This document shows, piece after piece, positions 1-7,123 of a stretch of DNA of 43,609 nucleotides. A model generated the notes under the pieces. That model had not been told where the DNA came from and ran no database searches. It saw only the letters and a program-made list of their open reading frames with translations. Source of the DNA: Methylomonas lenta (GTDB lineage: Bacteria > Pseudomonadota > Gammaproteobacteria > Methylococcales > Methylomonadaceae); NCBI RefSeq assembly GCF_001644015.1, contig NZ_LUUI01000090.1, positions 1 to 43,609 of the forward strand. The letters are read 5' to 3'. The position numbers and the translations under genes are program-made. How positions within the stretch are numbered: the first letter of the stretch is position 1; every line of letters starts with the position of its first letter.

Positions 1-1
1 G

Positions 2-217
2 CGCTATATTCCCACCCACATCGGCCGCAAAACCCGAAGTGGCAGAAGTATTGAAAAGTCTGCGGATAGGTTTTTAAAAAATGACAAGTTAGACAAAACT
101 AAATCGAAAGTCCGATTATGGCGTTTAAAGGGGTTAGGGCTTACAACCTCAATTAGGATAACTATTCTCAAACTTCTCGTTCCTTACCAAAATCATCCCC
201 AGCTTAAAAACTTATAA
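2..217 (+). CDS. possible C-terminal end of a gene cut by the window edge
   Basis: A reading frame is open from the first bases of the window for 71 codons and ends with TAA at 215-217. The peptide is strongly basic (many Lys and Arg) and I do not recognise it. No start codon or ribosome binding site can be judged because the 5' end lies outside the window. It may be the tail of a real gene or a chance open frame in AT-rich DNA; the length alone is weak support. Confidence 0.3.
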   Translation, partial: RYIPTHIGRKTRSGRSIEKSADRFLKNDKLDKTKSKVRLWRLKGLGLTTSIRITILKLLVPYQNHPQLKNL

Positions 218-574
218 TTTATTGAATTAATTTGTGTATTGCATAAAACACAATTCTTTATTAAGGGTACAAAGTCGGTGTCAGGTTTTGTGCAGATAAC
301 AGGCATTCAATTTCCATAATTTTTGGGGTATTCAGTGGCAGGAAAGTGGCCGATTGTGTGAGGTCACCAACGCCTGCTTTGTAGCCCTCCAGTGCTTTGG
401 CTGACTGGCCGGTTTGGAGAAGCGCGACAGGCCGTTTTGGGTCGTTGGCTGCCGACCAACAGCGTCCCGCCCGCAACTCAACTGAAAAAATGGATACTAA
501 TTTTGTCCGGAATTTAATGAGCTCTAAATGTGCAATTTCTGAACTTGATACCGATCAAAAAACGGGGTTGCCTA
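218..574. other. intergenic region, possibly a decayed repeat
   Basis: I see no convincing gene here. The left part (218-270) is AT-rich. The segment 330-480 is GC-richer than its flanks and gives short, low-complexity reading frames on both strands. They resemble the spurious peptides that dispersed intergenic repeats produce in gammaproteobacteria, but that resemblance is from memory only. No terminator with a clear U-run was found. Confidence 0.3.
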
Positions 575-1243
575 TCAAAGCCTTTCATGCTTGACATTTG
601 AAGTTTGTCCTTGCTTAAGAGCTGCAGAAATTATCCCTTTGGCGAGCTTAGCGCCATTTGCAGGATTACTCAAAAAATCACCCAGTTGATCGTCATGAAT
701 ACGATCAATCACACGCACCACTTCATCAGACTCTATAATCTCTCGCGTTACTAACACTGTTCCGCCCGTTTGGATGGAGAAATCATCAAAATCTAACAGA
801 TGGCCTGCCAAGATCAGCCCTTGATGAGCGGTCTTAGCCATTTGGTGATCAATGATTTTGTACTTAACCTTATTAAACACATCCACGACTATAAGGGTAT
901 CCAGACCATTTGTTTTTTCCACTTGATACATTGCATAGTGGGCAAAACGCATACGCCTGAGCAATTCAAGTTCAAACTCGTCTGCCTGTTTATGAAATAA
1001 ACGCAAGAATTTCTCGGCCATATTGAAGCCATGAGGGCGATAGCCGAAAGTCGCGTAATCGGCAAATAAATCCATTTCTTCGTCGCTATCTATCACTAAT
1101 GTTTTTTGGTGCCATAGCCCAAGATGACGGCCACAATTTTTAATATCTTCGGTACTGAGCTTTTTGAAAATCTTACTATTCAATAAAACGCCTCTACGGC
1201 GAATTTCAAGGTAATCGGTGGATGTGAAATGGGTATCTGTCAT
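575..1243 (-). CDS. unrecognised 222-aa protein downstream of korB
   Basis: This is a 222-aa soluble protein with no signal peptide or membrane segment. I do not recognise the family. The middle (about residues 70-110) is likely helical, and the second half alternates short hydrophobic strands (LIVVDVF, GGTVLVTREII) with charged turns. It lies on the same strand as korB and ends the minus-strand block. The 467-bp gap before it carries a 25-bp perfect palindrome containing a KorB operator, so it is probably in the KorB regulon. In RP4 the genes after korB (korF, korG, kfrA) occupy this place, but this protein lacks the long coiled coil expected of KfrA. Function unknown. Confidence 0.6.
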   Translation of the reverse strand: MTDTHFTSTDYLEIRRRGVLLNSKIFKKLSTEDIKNCGRHLGLWHQKTLVIDSDEEMDLFADYATFGYRPHGFNMAEKFLRLFHKQADEFELELLRRMRFAHYAMYQVEKTNGLDTLIVVDVFNKVKYKIIDHQMAKTAHQGLILAGHLLDFDDFSIQTGGTVLVTREIIESDEVVRVIDRIHDDQLGDFLSNPANGAKLAKGIISAALKQGQTSNVKHERL

Positions 1244-1493
1244 ATCGGTGGGTGGGTTAACGTGTATTGTCCAAATAACTTTTATCCTACTACGACGACA
1301 CTAAAATAAAACGTCACTGAACGGATAGAGGTATTTTGATTGTGAGTTTATTTGATTAGCACTGATGATATTTTCAGCATTCAAACCATTAGAGTCAGAA
1401 CTAGCGATATCTGTGAATATTGTCCTACTAATCGCGCAAGCAGCGATCTATATGCTGTATCCCCATGTTCCGGAGTGGGGTCCTGTGCCATGT

Positions 1494-1524
1494 AGGCCGG
1501 ACTAAGCGTGAAAGTTTCCGGCCT
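1494..1524. repeat. REP-like palindrome
   Basis: A perfect 7-bp inverted repeat, AGGCCGG at 1494-1500 and CCGGCCT at 1518-1524, with a 17-nt loop. A second stem, CCCCA/TGGGG, sits at 1461-1480. The wording TAGGCCGG followed by TAAGCG resembles REP elements. No other copy of the exact string was noticed in the window, so its repeat status in the genome is inferred. Confidence 0.45.
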
Positions 1525-1603
1525 GCAAATTTGTTTAAACTGAAAGTCAGGTATGCATTTTATGGCAATCAGTCGAAGTCGTAACGTCGAATGCACTGAT
1601 GAC

Positions 1604-1628
1604 GATAATTTTAGCGGCTAAAATTATC
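1604..1628. promoter_or_regulatory. KorB operator (OB) within a 25-bp perfect palindrome
   Basis: The core TTTAGCGGCTAAA is at 1610-1622 and matches the RP4 KorB operator TTTAGCSGCTAAA. The symmetry continues outward as GATAA/TTATC, so 12-bp arms flank a central G. It lies between the korB stop and the start of the 222-aa gene on the minus strand. It could repress that gene's promoter, act as a partition (centromere-like) site, or both. Confidence 0.85.
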
Positions 1629-1710
1629 GAGATAGGCCTTGTTTAAGATGGTCTATCTCCTTAACAACATAGCTTCCAGCATTGTCATAACTTATAGATC
1701 GAGCCTTGTA

Positions 1711-2841
1711 TCATCCCTCGAGCAATGCAATTAATTTGACTTCGCCAAGATCGACCTCTATCTCGTGTCCATCATCATCGTATTTGATATGCCCGAATCC
1801 CTCTGCCGTTGGTCTTCTATCAAGCATAATTCTTGCTGGTCGCCCGTCATGCCATATTTGTACAATTGTCTTTTTGAATTTACTTGGATCAGCCTGTTTT
1901 TCACTTTTTTTATCGACTTGCTTTCCAGTAGGTTCTTCTGGTTGTTTTGATTGAATATCGGTCTCACCTTGACTCAATTTATCAACGGTTTCATCAGAAA
2001 ATTCCGACGTTTGACTATAATTTTCTTGAATTGGGTTACTAGCGGATAAATCAGTTAATTGGGTTTTATCGTTACCCTCAGCCAATGAATCGGTTGATAC
2101 GGTACTTTGGCTGTGTTCGTTACCAAGAGCACTCACAATAATGTACTCTTTCAACTCCTCAACGGATCCACGAGTGATTTCTAGTGACTCATCAGATAAC
2201 CATTCGCCTACTTTCTCAGCATCTTTTTTATGGAGTTTGACCAGTTCATTTATAACAGTAACGTCCTTTGCCCTACCATTATTAAAAACCTGAGCAATTG
2301 GATCAGGTAAATCCAGCAATACGACATGTTGCGTTATATAAGCCGGCGATTTACTAATTGATTTTGCAATTTCCGTTTTTTTTCGCCCAGCTGCTAACTC
2401 ACGACCTATAAAATTGGCAATTTCCCTGGGGGTTAGGTCGTTGCGCTGAAGGTTTTCAACGACTTGATCTGCATGGTTATAGTCGTTGTCAATAAAACCT
2501 GGAATCGTTTCTTTATCAGCACGAATAGAAGCTCTGTATCTCCTTGCGCCATGATTGATAATATATCTGCCTGGAATATTCAAATTATCGCGAACAGAAA
2601 TAGGCGTTTTCACACCTCTCAATTTAATTGAATCGGTCAGTTCTTTTAGACTTTCATTAGAAAACCCTGGATTGCCATCCATTCGGGGTTGATCAGGGTC
2701 TTCATCGATTAGGTTTAAATTAAATTCAAGGGGACCACCATTATTGGCCGCTTCAGGTGTATTTAACAACGCGGAAAGGTCGCCCATCCCATCCAGCAAA
2801 CCAGAAGAGCTTGTTGTTTGTAATGCATTATTAACGGACAT
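1711..2841 (-). CDS. korB: KorB, ParB-family global repressor and partition protein
   Basis: A 376-aa homologue of the IncP-1 KorB protein. It has a ParB N-domain (about residues 45-135) with the arginine-rich nucleotide-binding motif HGARRYRAS (97-105). A helix-turn-helix follows at about 155-175 (KTEIAKSISKSPAYITQHV), then the ITRG region (222-225) which in RP4 KorB belongs to the operator-reading domain. A charged, Gln/Glu-rich linker spans about 240-320. The C-terminal SH3-like dimer domain (about 321-376) includes DGRPARIML and DLGEVKLIALLEG, close to RP4. KorB is known to bind OB sites and to act with KorA and IncC. The ATG overlaps the end of incC by 11 bp, so the two are translationally linked. 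Six OB sites in this window are its likely targets. It is 18 residues longer than RP4 KorB (358), mainly through the linker. Confidence 0.95.
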   Translation of the reverse strand: MSVNNALQTTSSSGLLDGMGDLSALLNTPEAANNGGPLEFNLNLIDEDPDQPRMDGNPGFSNESLKELTDSIKLRGVKTPISVRDNLNIPGRYIINHGARRYRASIRADKETIPGFIDNDYNHADQVVENLQRNDLTPREIANFIGRELAAGRKKTEIAKSISKSPAYITQHVVLLDLPDPIAQVFNNGRAKDVTVINELVKLHKKDAEKVGEWLSDESLEITRGSVEELKEYIIVSALGNEHSQSTVSTDSLAEGNDKTQLTDLSASNPIQENYSQTSEFSDETVDKLSQGETDIQSKQPEEPTGKQVDKKSEKQADPSKFKKTIVQIWHDGRPARIMLDRRPTAEGFGHIKYDDDGHEIEVDLGEVKLIALLEG

Positions 2842-3913
2842 CGTTGGTTATCTCCATTTGAGTAAATACATAAGCGGCTAATGCCCTGACTTCTTTTGCC
2901 GCAACACGAGCGGCCGTCTTTTTTATTTTCCAGACTGGAGAACATGAGGCTAACGCATCGGGAATACTACTTCTCAACCCAACTGATAAAGGAACCATCA
3001 TGCTAGGGTATGCCGTATTCAATTCATTTAAATGTCGTCCATGCCGAGGGTTTCTTGAATCGACTTTGCTAGGCACCATACCAATAAATTTAAGCTTTTT
3101 ATTCACTTTTCGAATATTCACAATTGTTGTTACCATCTGATGAATACCTTGTATGCTGTATGCCTCCAATTCAATCGGTGACAAGACATAATCAGCAGAG
3201 AGTAACGCTGCGGCCATTGTTACACCAAGGGATGGAGCAGTATCCATCAAGCATACATCAAATCCTTTAGCGTCTAATTCCGCTATAGCCTTTTGAAAAT
3301 TGCGAGCAGCATCGGGTAATGCCATTTTTTCTAAATCAGCCAAGCCTGCATCGGACTCAATTAACATCATGTTTATGTTTTCATCGGAGATTTGACTGAC
3401 GATGGATTCATTCGAAAACATTGAGCTTGCGGTAACTCCAGACCGATACGTTTTAAGTGTAAATGAGGCATTAGCTTGGGTATCTAAATCGATTACCGCT
3501 ACTTTTAAACCACGTTCGGCAAAATCAAATGCAAGGTGGACTAGAGTAGCTGTTTTACCAACCCCGCCTTTTTGGTTCGCTGTAACTAATGTTTTCATTG
3601 GTCCTCTACGGCCTTTGCCCATTTCTTTACTTGAAAGGCGCGGTATTTTGGCAATACCACTGTTACGCGTTCGTACCCTTCTGGTACTCCCGATTTCTTC
3701 GCGTGAGCTTCCCAAACTCGTTTCACAGCTTGAGAAACCGCTCCCCGTGTTATATTCAGGGCTCGGGCGTAATCCGCTTGTGATTTTCCCTCCACTAATA
3801 CTCCCCTTGCGATTTCTATCGTTTGGTCGCCCACAGGCAACTCGGATATTGCTTGATTGAATTGATCTTCGGTTAGTTTTTTCATCAACAATGCCTTGAG
3901 ATTGTGCAATCAT
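2831..3913 (-). CDS. incC: IncC, ParA-family ATPase with long and short forms
   Basis: This is the partition ATPase that works with KorB. The deviant Walker A motif KGGVGKT follows MKTLVTANQ, and typical ParA motifs come later (VIDLDTQANAS, CLMDTAPSLG). Two starts are credible. ATG at 3913 gives 360 aa (IncC1-like) with GGAG upstream. ATG at 3598 gives 255 aa (IncC2-like) and overlaps the korA stop as ATGA. The 105-residue difference equals that between RP4 IncC1 (364) and IncC2 (259). The N-terminal extension (residues 1-105) is Arg/Ser/Gly-rich and is read across korA in a different frame, which explains its odd composition. The gene overlaps korB by 11 bp. Confidence 0.93.
   Translation of the reverse strand: MIAQSQGIVDEKTNRRSIQSSNIRVACGRPNDRNRKGSISGGKITSGLRPSPEYNTGSGFSSCETSLGSSREEIGSTRRVRTRNSGIAKIPRLSSKEMGKGRRGPMKTLVTANQKGGVGKTATLVHLAFDFAERGLKVAVIDLDTQANASFTLKTYRSGVTASSMFSNESIVSQISDENINMMLIESDAGLADLEKMALPDAARNFQKAIAELDAKGFDVCLMDTAPSLGVTMAAALLSADYVLSPIELEAYSIQGIHQMVTTIVNIRKVNKKLKFIGMVPSKVDSRNPRHGRHLNELNTAYPSMMVPLSVGLRSSIPDALASCSPVWKIKKTAARVAAKEVRALAAYVFTQMEITNDVR
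3595..3885 (-). CDS. korA: KorA (TrfB) transcriptional repressor nested inside incC
   Basis: A 96-aa homologue of RP4 KorA, lying wholly within incC in another frame. Shared blocks include QTIEIARGVLVEGK and the helix-turn-helix with NITRGAVSQAVKRVW, then PEGYERVTVVLPKYRAF leading to the dimer region. I chose ATG 3885 because the protein then begins MKKLTEDQF like RP4 KorA (MKKRLTESQF), with AGG about 8 bp upstream; an upstream ATG at 3909 would add 8 residues. The stop overlaps the incC short-form start (ATGA). KorA binds GTTTAGCTAAAC operators; such sites lie over the -10 regions of its own promoter and of the initiator promoter. Confidence 0.95.
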   Translation of the reverse strand: MKKLTEDQFNQAISELPVGDQTIEIARGVLVEGKSQADYARALNITRGAVSQAVKRVWEAHAKKSGVPEGYERVTVVLPKYRAFQVKKWAKAVEDQ

Positions 3914-3968
3914 TTTAATGCTCCGCGCCTTGTTTGAAAATGACGGTGACAGCCGTCGGACGCTTTAA

Positions 3969-3997
3969 AGTTTAGCTATACATTAAAGAAAAGTCAA
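3969..3997 (-). promoter_or_regulatory. korA-incC-korB promoter with KorA operator over the -10
   Basis: On the minus strand the -35 is TTGACT (3992-3997) and the -10 is TAAACT (3969-3974), separated by 17 bp. A KorA operator with one mismatch, GTTTAGCTATAC on the plus strand (3970-3981), covers the -10. A KorB operator (4000-4018) abuts the -35 side. This matches the design of the RP4 korA promoter, where both proteins co-repress. The promoter drives korA, incC and korB. Confidence 0.85.
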
Positions 3998-3999
3998 AG

Positions 4000-4018
4000 A
4001 ATTTTAGCCGCTAAAATT
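4000..4018. promoter_or_regulatory. KorB operator upstream of the korA promoter
   Basis: A perfect 19-bp palindrome with arms AATTTTAGC and GCTAAAATT around a central C; the core TTTAGCCGCTAAA is at 4003-4015. It overlaps the last codons and the TAG stop of the KleE-like gene. It sits just upstream of the korA -35 box. Confidence 0.9.
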
Positions 4019-4337
4019 TACGTGGACCATAAAACTCAACGAAGTATGTAATAGCAATGAAAACGCCAAAATGAAATAGTGCGTACCATCCAGCAAACAT
4101 ACCCGGTGTGCCAGAGTAATAAATTGCTCTTAAGAATTGATATAAAACATCTAGTGCAATTAGCCACTTAACAAAAAACCAGCATGTTGCCAATACGATC
4201 CAGATTACATAAAGAAGGTTTTGGATATATGAGGTGTTTAGTTTTGTATATTTTTTATCACTTTCATAGGTTCTGTTTTTATTCATCAGAGGTCTATTCT
4301 TTCCAACACCAGGAAACTTATATACTTTTGCTGACAT
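4011..4337 (-). CDS. small membrane protein, KleE-like by position and layout
   Basis: A 108-aa protein with a short polar N-terminus (VYKFPG motif near residue 5) and two to three hydrophobic segments (about 41-75 and 80-103). The IncP-1 KleE proteins have an N-terminal xxKFP-type motif followed by membrane helices, and kleE precedes korA on the same strand in RP4, as here. I therefore suggest a KleE-like protein, but sequence similarity is weak and the role of KleE is itself poorly known. The stop codon lies inside the KorB operator in front of korA. Confidence 0.5.
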   Translation of the reverse strand: MSAKVYKFPGVGKNRPLMNKNRTYESDKKYTKLNTSYIQNLLYVIWIVLATCWFFVKWLIALDVLYQFLRAIYYSGTPGMFAGWYALFHFGVFIAITYFVEFYGPRKF

Positions 4338-5032
4338 GTTGACCGTCCCTATAAATTAAGGTTTTAATATTCGAGCAGGCCCGCGCCTGTGTCGTGGTGT
4401 GACAGCATCGCGGCAAAGCCCCGGTTAGCCGGGGCTTATCTATTTCCTCATGGTTAAGAAAAGGATATATAAGGTTAATAAGAATAAGGCCTCAAATAAC
4501 TGCTTTTCTTTCAATTATATCAATGATTTGAAAAATTGACCCGCGACCTATTCCCCCAAAATAAGATGTAAATTCGGTCATTATTTTGTAATTTTGGTCA
4601 TTTTTTATCCTGAAATTTTTAAGCAGTTATAACCCGCGACTTAATCCCCCTGGATTTTTTATAACCCGCGACCTATTCCCCTTGGGTTTTTTATAACCCG
4701 CGACCCAATCCCCTTGTTTTTTTTTTGATATTTGTAGGGGTTAACCTGATTTTTTGAACTCGCGACCTATTCCCCCTTAGTTCCGCGACCTATTCCCCTT
4801 GTGATTTTTCAATAGTCGCGACCTATTCCCCCTGGTTGCTGAGAACCCGCGAGCTAATCCCCCTGTGTGTTATCTGTTCTAATTTGGCTTAATATCGGAT
4901 GAAAATGTTTAAAAGCACAGGATGCCGAACGTTAATATTGAGAGTAAGTGCTCTTAAATTGCTATTAAGTACCCTGAAAGTTGTAATTTCAAAGCAGACC
5001 CGCGACCTATTCCCCCTTATCAACACTAGTTG
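4338..5032. other. iteron-type replication origin region (oriV)
   Basis: This region lies between the KleE-like gene and the initiator gene. It has no gene of its own but holds nine of the ten iterons, an AT-rich stretch (4440-4630), a strong GC-rich hairpin (4416-4437) and a near-consensus DnaA box TTATCAACA (5017-5025; consensus TTATCCACA). Iterons, AT-rich DNA and a DnaA box next to a rep gene are the usual parts of a theta-replicating plasmid origin. Confidence 0.85.
4416..4437. terminator. strong GC-rich hairpin at the origin border
   Basis: A perfect 9-bp stem, AAGCCCCGG (4416-4424) and CCGGGGCTT (4429-4437), with loop TTAG. No long U-run follows on either strand, so it may be a weak bidirectional terminator or a structural element of the origin. 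It separates the iterons from the KleE-like gene. Confidence 0.5.
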
Positions 5033-5067
5033 TTAACTAGGTGTTTTGAACCCGCGACCTATTCCCC
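4540..5067. repeat. ten iterons, consensus CCCGCGACCTATTCCCC
   Basis: Ten directly repeated 17-18 bp units start at 4540, 4633, 4665, 4697, 4759, 4782, 4815, 4846, 4999 and 5051. Most are identical over GCGACCTATTCCCC; those at 4633, 4697 and 4846 vary at the middle (CTTAAT, CCCAAT, GCTAAT). Eight form a cluster with 23-93 bp between starts, and two lie nearer the initiator gene. A degenerate eleventh copy may be at 5080-5099. They are the likely binding sites of the initiator encoded at 5033-6250. The last unit lies inside that gene's 3' end. Confidence 0.93.
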
Positions 5068-6250
5068 TTGAGTTTATGGCGACCAGTGATCCATTCCCTT
5101 CATTGGCAGCGTTTTTAGCATCGTTTAACCGGCGGTTTGAAGCTTTTTGTTCAGAGGTAAATTCTGGGGACGGATATATGGTATAGATAACTTCCTCTAT
5201 CTTACCTCGTTTCCCTCGTTCTTCACTTTTGGTATAGGATGTTAAAACACCAAGTGTTTTTAGTTCATTCCATGAGCTATCGAGAGCTGCGATAGCATCA
5301 CGTTCTCGCTTGTAGCCTTCGAGTAGGGCGCTATCACGTTTGATCGTGCTATACCGCATAATGAAGCTGTTTGTTAAAGATGCTTGAGTGTACTTTAGGA
5401 CTAATTGAGAGATTAACCACCTTGATAATTGGGATCGACATTTCATTAGTCGTCTATAGTTAAATTGCCGATAAGTTAGGTTAGATATACTATTTGTTAT
5501 TAGTGGGTGAAACTGAACCAGCCATTTTGATTCCTGATTGTTGATCAATGAATTACCTTTACGGCTGACTTTGGCCAATAACGATAAATAATTCATTCTG
5601 GTATAGCTGATTTCGGTATTCTCTGTTTCACCTTGAATATCTATGATGCTAAATGACAGAATATCCAAGGCTTCTATCAGTTCGTCGTATCGTAGGGAGT
5701 GTCCTTGTTTTTCTAAATGGGTCCGCAATTGGTGAAGAGTGAATCGACATCCTGAGCGGAATTCCGCGACATCATAGAACCCATCATCTACTGCCATCTT
5801 CCGTAGTGCATGCTCAACAAGTTCTTCTCTGGCGCCGGGGTAGTATTCCGTTTCCGTGCCTGTAACGGGGTCAATAAGACGGGCAGGGCGTATTTGTATG
5901 CGAAATTCATAGCCTCTATATTTGAATTCAATTGTACAAATAGGTAACGAGCCACTGGGTAGCCGCATTTCTTCCTGTCTTTTGCGAGATATTGAGAATC
6001 TAGGAATACTGTCCCAAAGATCAAATACATTGCCTAATTGCGCTTTCTCATCATTTGTATTGGCAAGAAAATCTTGGAATAAGCATAACTGGTAATTAGC
6101 AAAGGCGTCTGGAGGGATTGGTTTGAGATTGGTAGCGGTTTTCTTTTTGGTTGCCTTTGGTCTTTTTTTAGCAACGTCGTCGGTTTCGCTTGTTTCGGAC
6201 AATAGATCAAAATTAGAATCGCTGAAGGTTGATGATTCGCCTGATGCCAT
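5033..6250 (-). CDS. plasmid replication initiator protein
   Basis: A 405-aa protein beside the iterons, so most likely the origin-binding initiator. The N-terminus is polar with a Lys-rich stretch (about 28-38). QLCLF at residues 54-58 resembles the QLSLF beta-clamp-binding motif of TrfA. The rest fits two winged-helix domains, rich in Arg and Tyr (about 90-350). It is not a clear TrfA in sequence; I think it belongs to a RepA-like family found on other proteobacterial plasmids. I chose ATG 6250 (AAGGAA about 8 bp upstream) because the upstream in-frame ATG at 6325 lies inside the promoter. The last 10 or so residues are coded by an iteron. KorA and KorB sites at its promoter imply co-repression. 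Confidence 0.85.
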   Translation of the reverse strand: MASGESSTFSDSNFDLLSETSETDDVAKKRPKATKKKTATNLKPIPPDAFANYQLCLFQDFLANTNDEKAQLGNVFDLWDSIPRFSISRKRQEEMRLPSGSLPICTIEFKYRGYEFRIQIRPARLIDPVTGTETEYYPGAREELVEHALRKMAVDDGFYDVAEFRSGCRFTLHQLRTHLEKQGHSLRYDELIEALDILSFSIIDIQGETENTEISYTRMNYLSLLAKVSRKGNSLINNQESKWLVQFHPLITNSISNLTYRQFNYRRLMKCRSQLSRWLISQLVLKYTQASLTNSFIMRYSTIKRDSALLEGYKRERDAIAALDSSWNELKTLGVLTSYTKSEERGKRGKIEEVIYTIYPSPEFTSEQKASNRRLNDAKNAANEGNGSLVAINSRGIGRGFKTPS

Positions 6251-6324
6251 GTGTAAATTCCTTGAAAGTGTAGTTTCAGCGGTAAAAGTATGCCTGTTCG
6301 GATGGGAGTGCCTCAGTGCTTGCA

Positions 6325-6353
6325 AGTTTAGCTAAACAATAAAGTAACGTCAA
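6325..6353 (-). promoter_or_regulatory. initiator-gene promoter with perfect KorA operator
   Basis: On the minus strand the -35 is TTGACG (6348-6353) and the -10 is TAAACT (6325-6330), with a 17-bp spacer. A perfect KorA operator GTTTAGCTAAAC (6326-6337) covers the -10. A KorB operator begins 10 bp upstream of the -35. RP4 trfA has the same promoter design. Confidence 0.88.
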
Positions 6354-6362
6354 ACAAATTTT

Positions 6363-6377
6363 TTTTAGCCGCTAAAA
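6363..6377. promoter_or_regulatory. KorB operator between the divergent initiator and trbA-like genes
   Basis: A 15-bp palindrome TTTTAGCCGCTAAAA with the core at 6364-6376. It lies in the divergent gap between the replication initiator (minus) and the helix-turn-helix gene (plus), so KorB bound here could affect both. Confidence 0.9.
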
Positions 6378-6415
6378 TTTTTAATGCTTATATCTCTTTT
6401 AACAATGTTCTTCGT

Positions 6416-6598
6416 TTGTTTGATGAGCGAGGGGTAACAAAGGAACAACTTGCCGACCAATCAGATGTGTCCGAGTCTTTTATTGGCGACTTGACTAGAG
6501 GTAGAGGAAATCCATCATTGCGCAAAATGGAGCTAATAGCAAAAGCATTGGATTATGATTTGCCAGTGTTTATTGATGCAGACAGACTTGAATATTGA
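6416..6598 (+). CDS. small helix-turn-helix regulator, TrbA-like by position
   Basis: A Xre/Cro-type DNA-binding domain, with helices in VTKEQLADQSDVSESFIGD followed by the usual RGxGNPSL turn. The shortest form (60 aa) starts at TTG 6416 and would lack part of helix 1. Upstream, in the same frame, the codons read FNNVLRL, which completes helix 1, but no ATG is in frame. A single-base deletion in the run around 6393-6400 would join this to the ATG at 6384. The start is therefore unsure and a frameshift is possible. In RP4, trbA sits at this place, divergent from trfA, and represses the trb promoter; this protein is shorter than RP4 TrbA and lacks a C-terminal domain. Confidence 0.65.
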   Translation: MFDERGVTKEQLADQSDVSESFIGDLTRGRGNPSLRKMELIAKALDYDLPVFIDADRLEY

Positions 6599-6768
6599 AT
6601 CATTGCTTTGATTGGCAGGAGAGGGGTTGGATGCGCTCCAGATGTGAAATAAAAACAATTTTACCCCGTTAAATCACGCTAACTGTCATTAAGAAATCAT
6701 GTTATATTTTAGAAAATTAGGGGTTTCAACAGTGTTTAATTGCATTTCACGGCTACTGGCATAACGTA

Positions 6769-7098
6769 ATGGAGTATCAGAGCAACACATACAATATAGA
6801 GGAAGCCGAGCTGGTTGAGTTTATTAAAACCAAGGCCGTAAGGGAAATCAATATTGTTCAGTCGACAAATAAAAAGTACAGAATAATAACTAAACTAACC
6901 TGGAAGGACGGGGCCTTTCTGTTAGTTTCTTATCGGAAACGAGTTCGAGAATGGTCAACGTTAGATACACTGATCCGATACATTCGAGAAACGTATAAAG
7001 ACATATCAGTCCCCATTAGACTTACGTTTGTGCCTTCCGATGTAGAAGGATCAACAGCAGCAGAAGAAATGAATATCGTAATAGATCAAAGTGATTAG
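6769..7098 (+). CDS. unrecognised 109-aa protein
   Basis: A small soluble protein with no signal peptide. It has a beta-hairpin-like middle (YRIITKLTWKDGAFLLVSYR) followed by REWSTLDTLIRYIRE. This recalls small plasmid proteins of the partition-associated ParC type (a strand pair, then a Leu/Asp helix near the C-terminus), but the match is from memory and weak. It lies 170 bp after the TrbA-like gene and 25 bp before the TonB-dependent receptor on the same strand. It could be plasmid backbone or the first gene of the cargo block. Confidence 0.6.
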   Translation: MEYQSNTYNIEEAELVEFIKTKAVREINIVQSTNKKYRIITKLTWKDGAFLLVSYRKRVREWSTLDTLIRYIRETYKDISVPIRLTFVPSDVEGSTAAEEMNIVIDQSD

Positions 7099-7123
7099 TC
7101 CTTTCAAATAACCATTGGTTACT

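Larger units (their letters stand above)
1244..1710. other. korB-downstream intergenic region with REP-like hairpins
   Basis: No supported gene lies in this 467-bp gap. It contains two neighbouring hairpins, CCCCA/TGGGG at 1461-1480 and AGGCCGG/CCGGCCT at 1494-1524, and a KorB operator palindrome at 1604-1628. The string GTAGGCCGGACTAAGCG at 1492-1508 resembles enterobacterial REP/BIME repeats. A 71-codon minus-strand frame (1381-1596) covers these hairpins and is most likely not a gene. Confidence 0.5.

Noticed and set aside
261-594. Overlapping short frames on both strands near the left end
   Set aside because: They mirror each other in one GC-richer segment and look like translation of a dispersed repeat, not genes.
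1381-1596. 71-codon minus-strand frame between korB and the 222-aa gene
   Set aside because: It is composed largely of palindromic repeat DNA, and its peptide has no family resemblance.
3402-3860. 152-codon plus-strand frame opposite incC and korA
   Set aside because: It is antisense to two overlapping, clearly conserved genes and has no recognisable domain or ribosome binding site.
4540-5067. CRISPR-like array of regular repeats
   Set aside because: Repeats are 17-18 bp, irregularly spaced and sit beside a replication initiator, so they are iterons.
6384-6434. Short frame from ATG 6384 read straight through
   Set aside because: It stops after 16 codons; the helix-turn-helix signal is in another frame.
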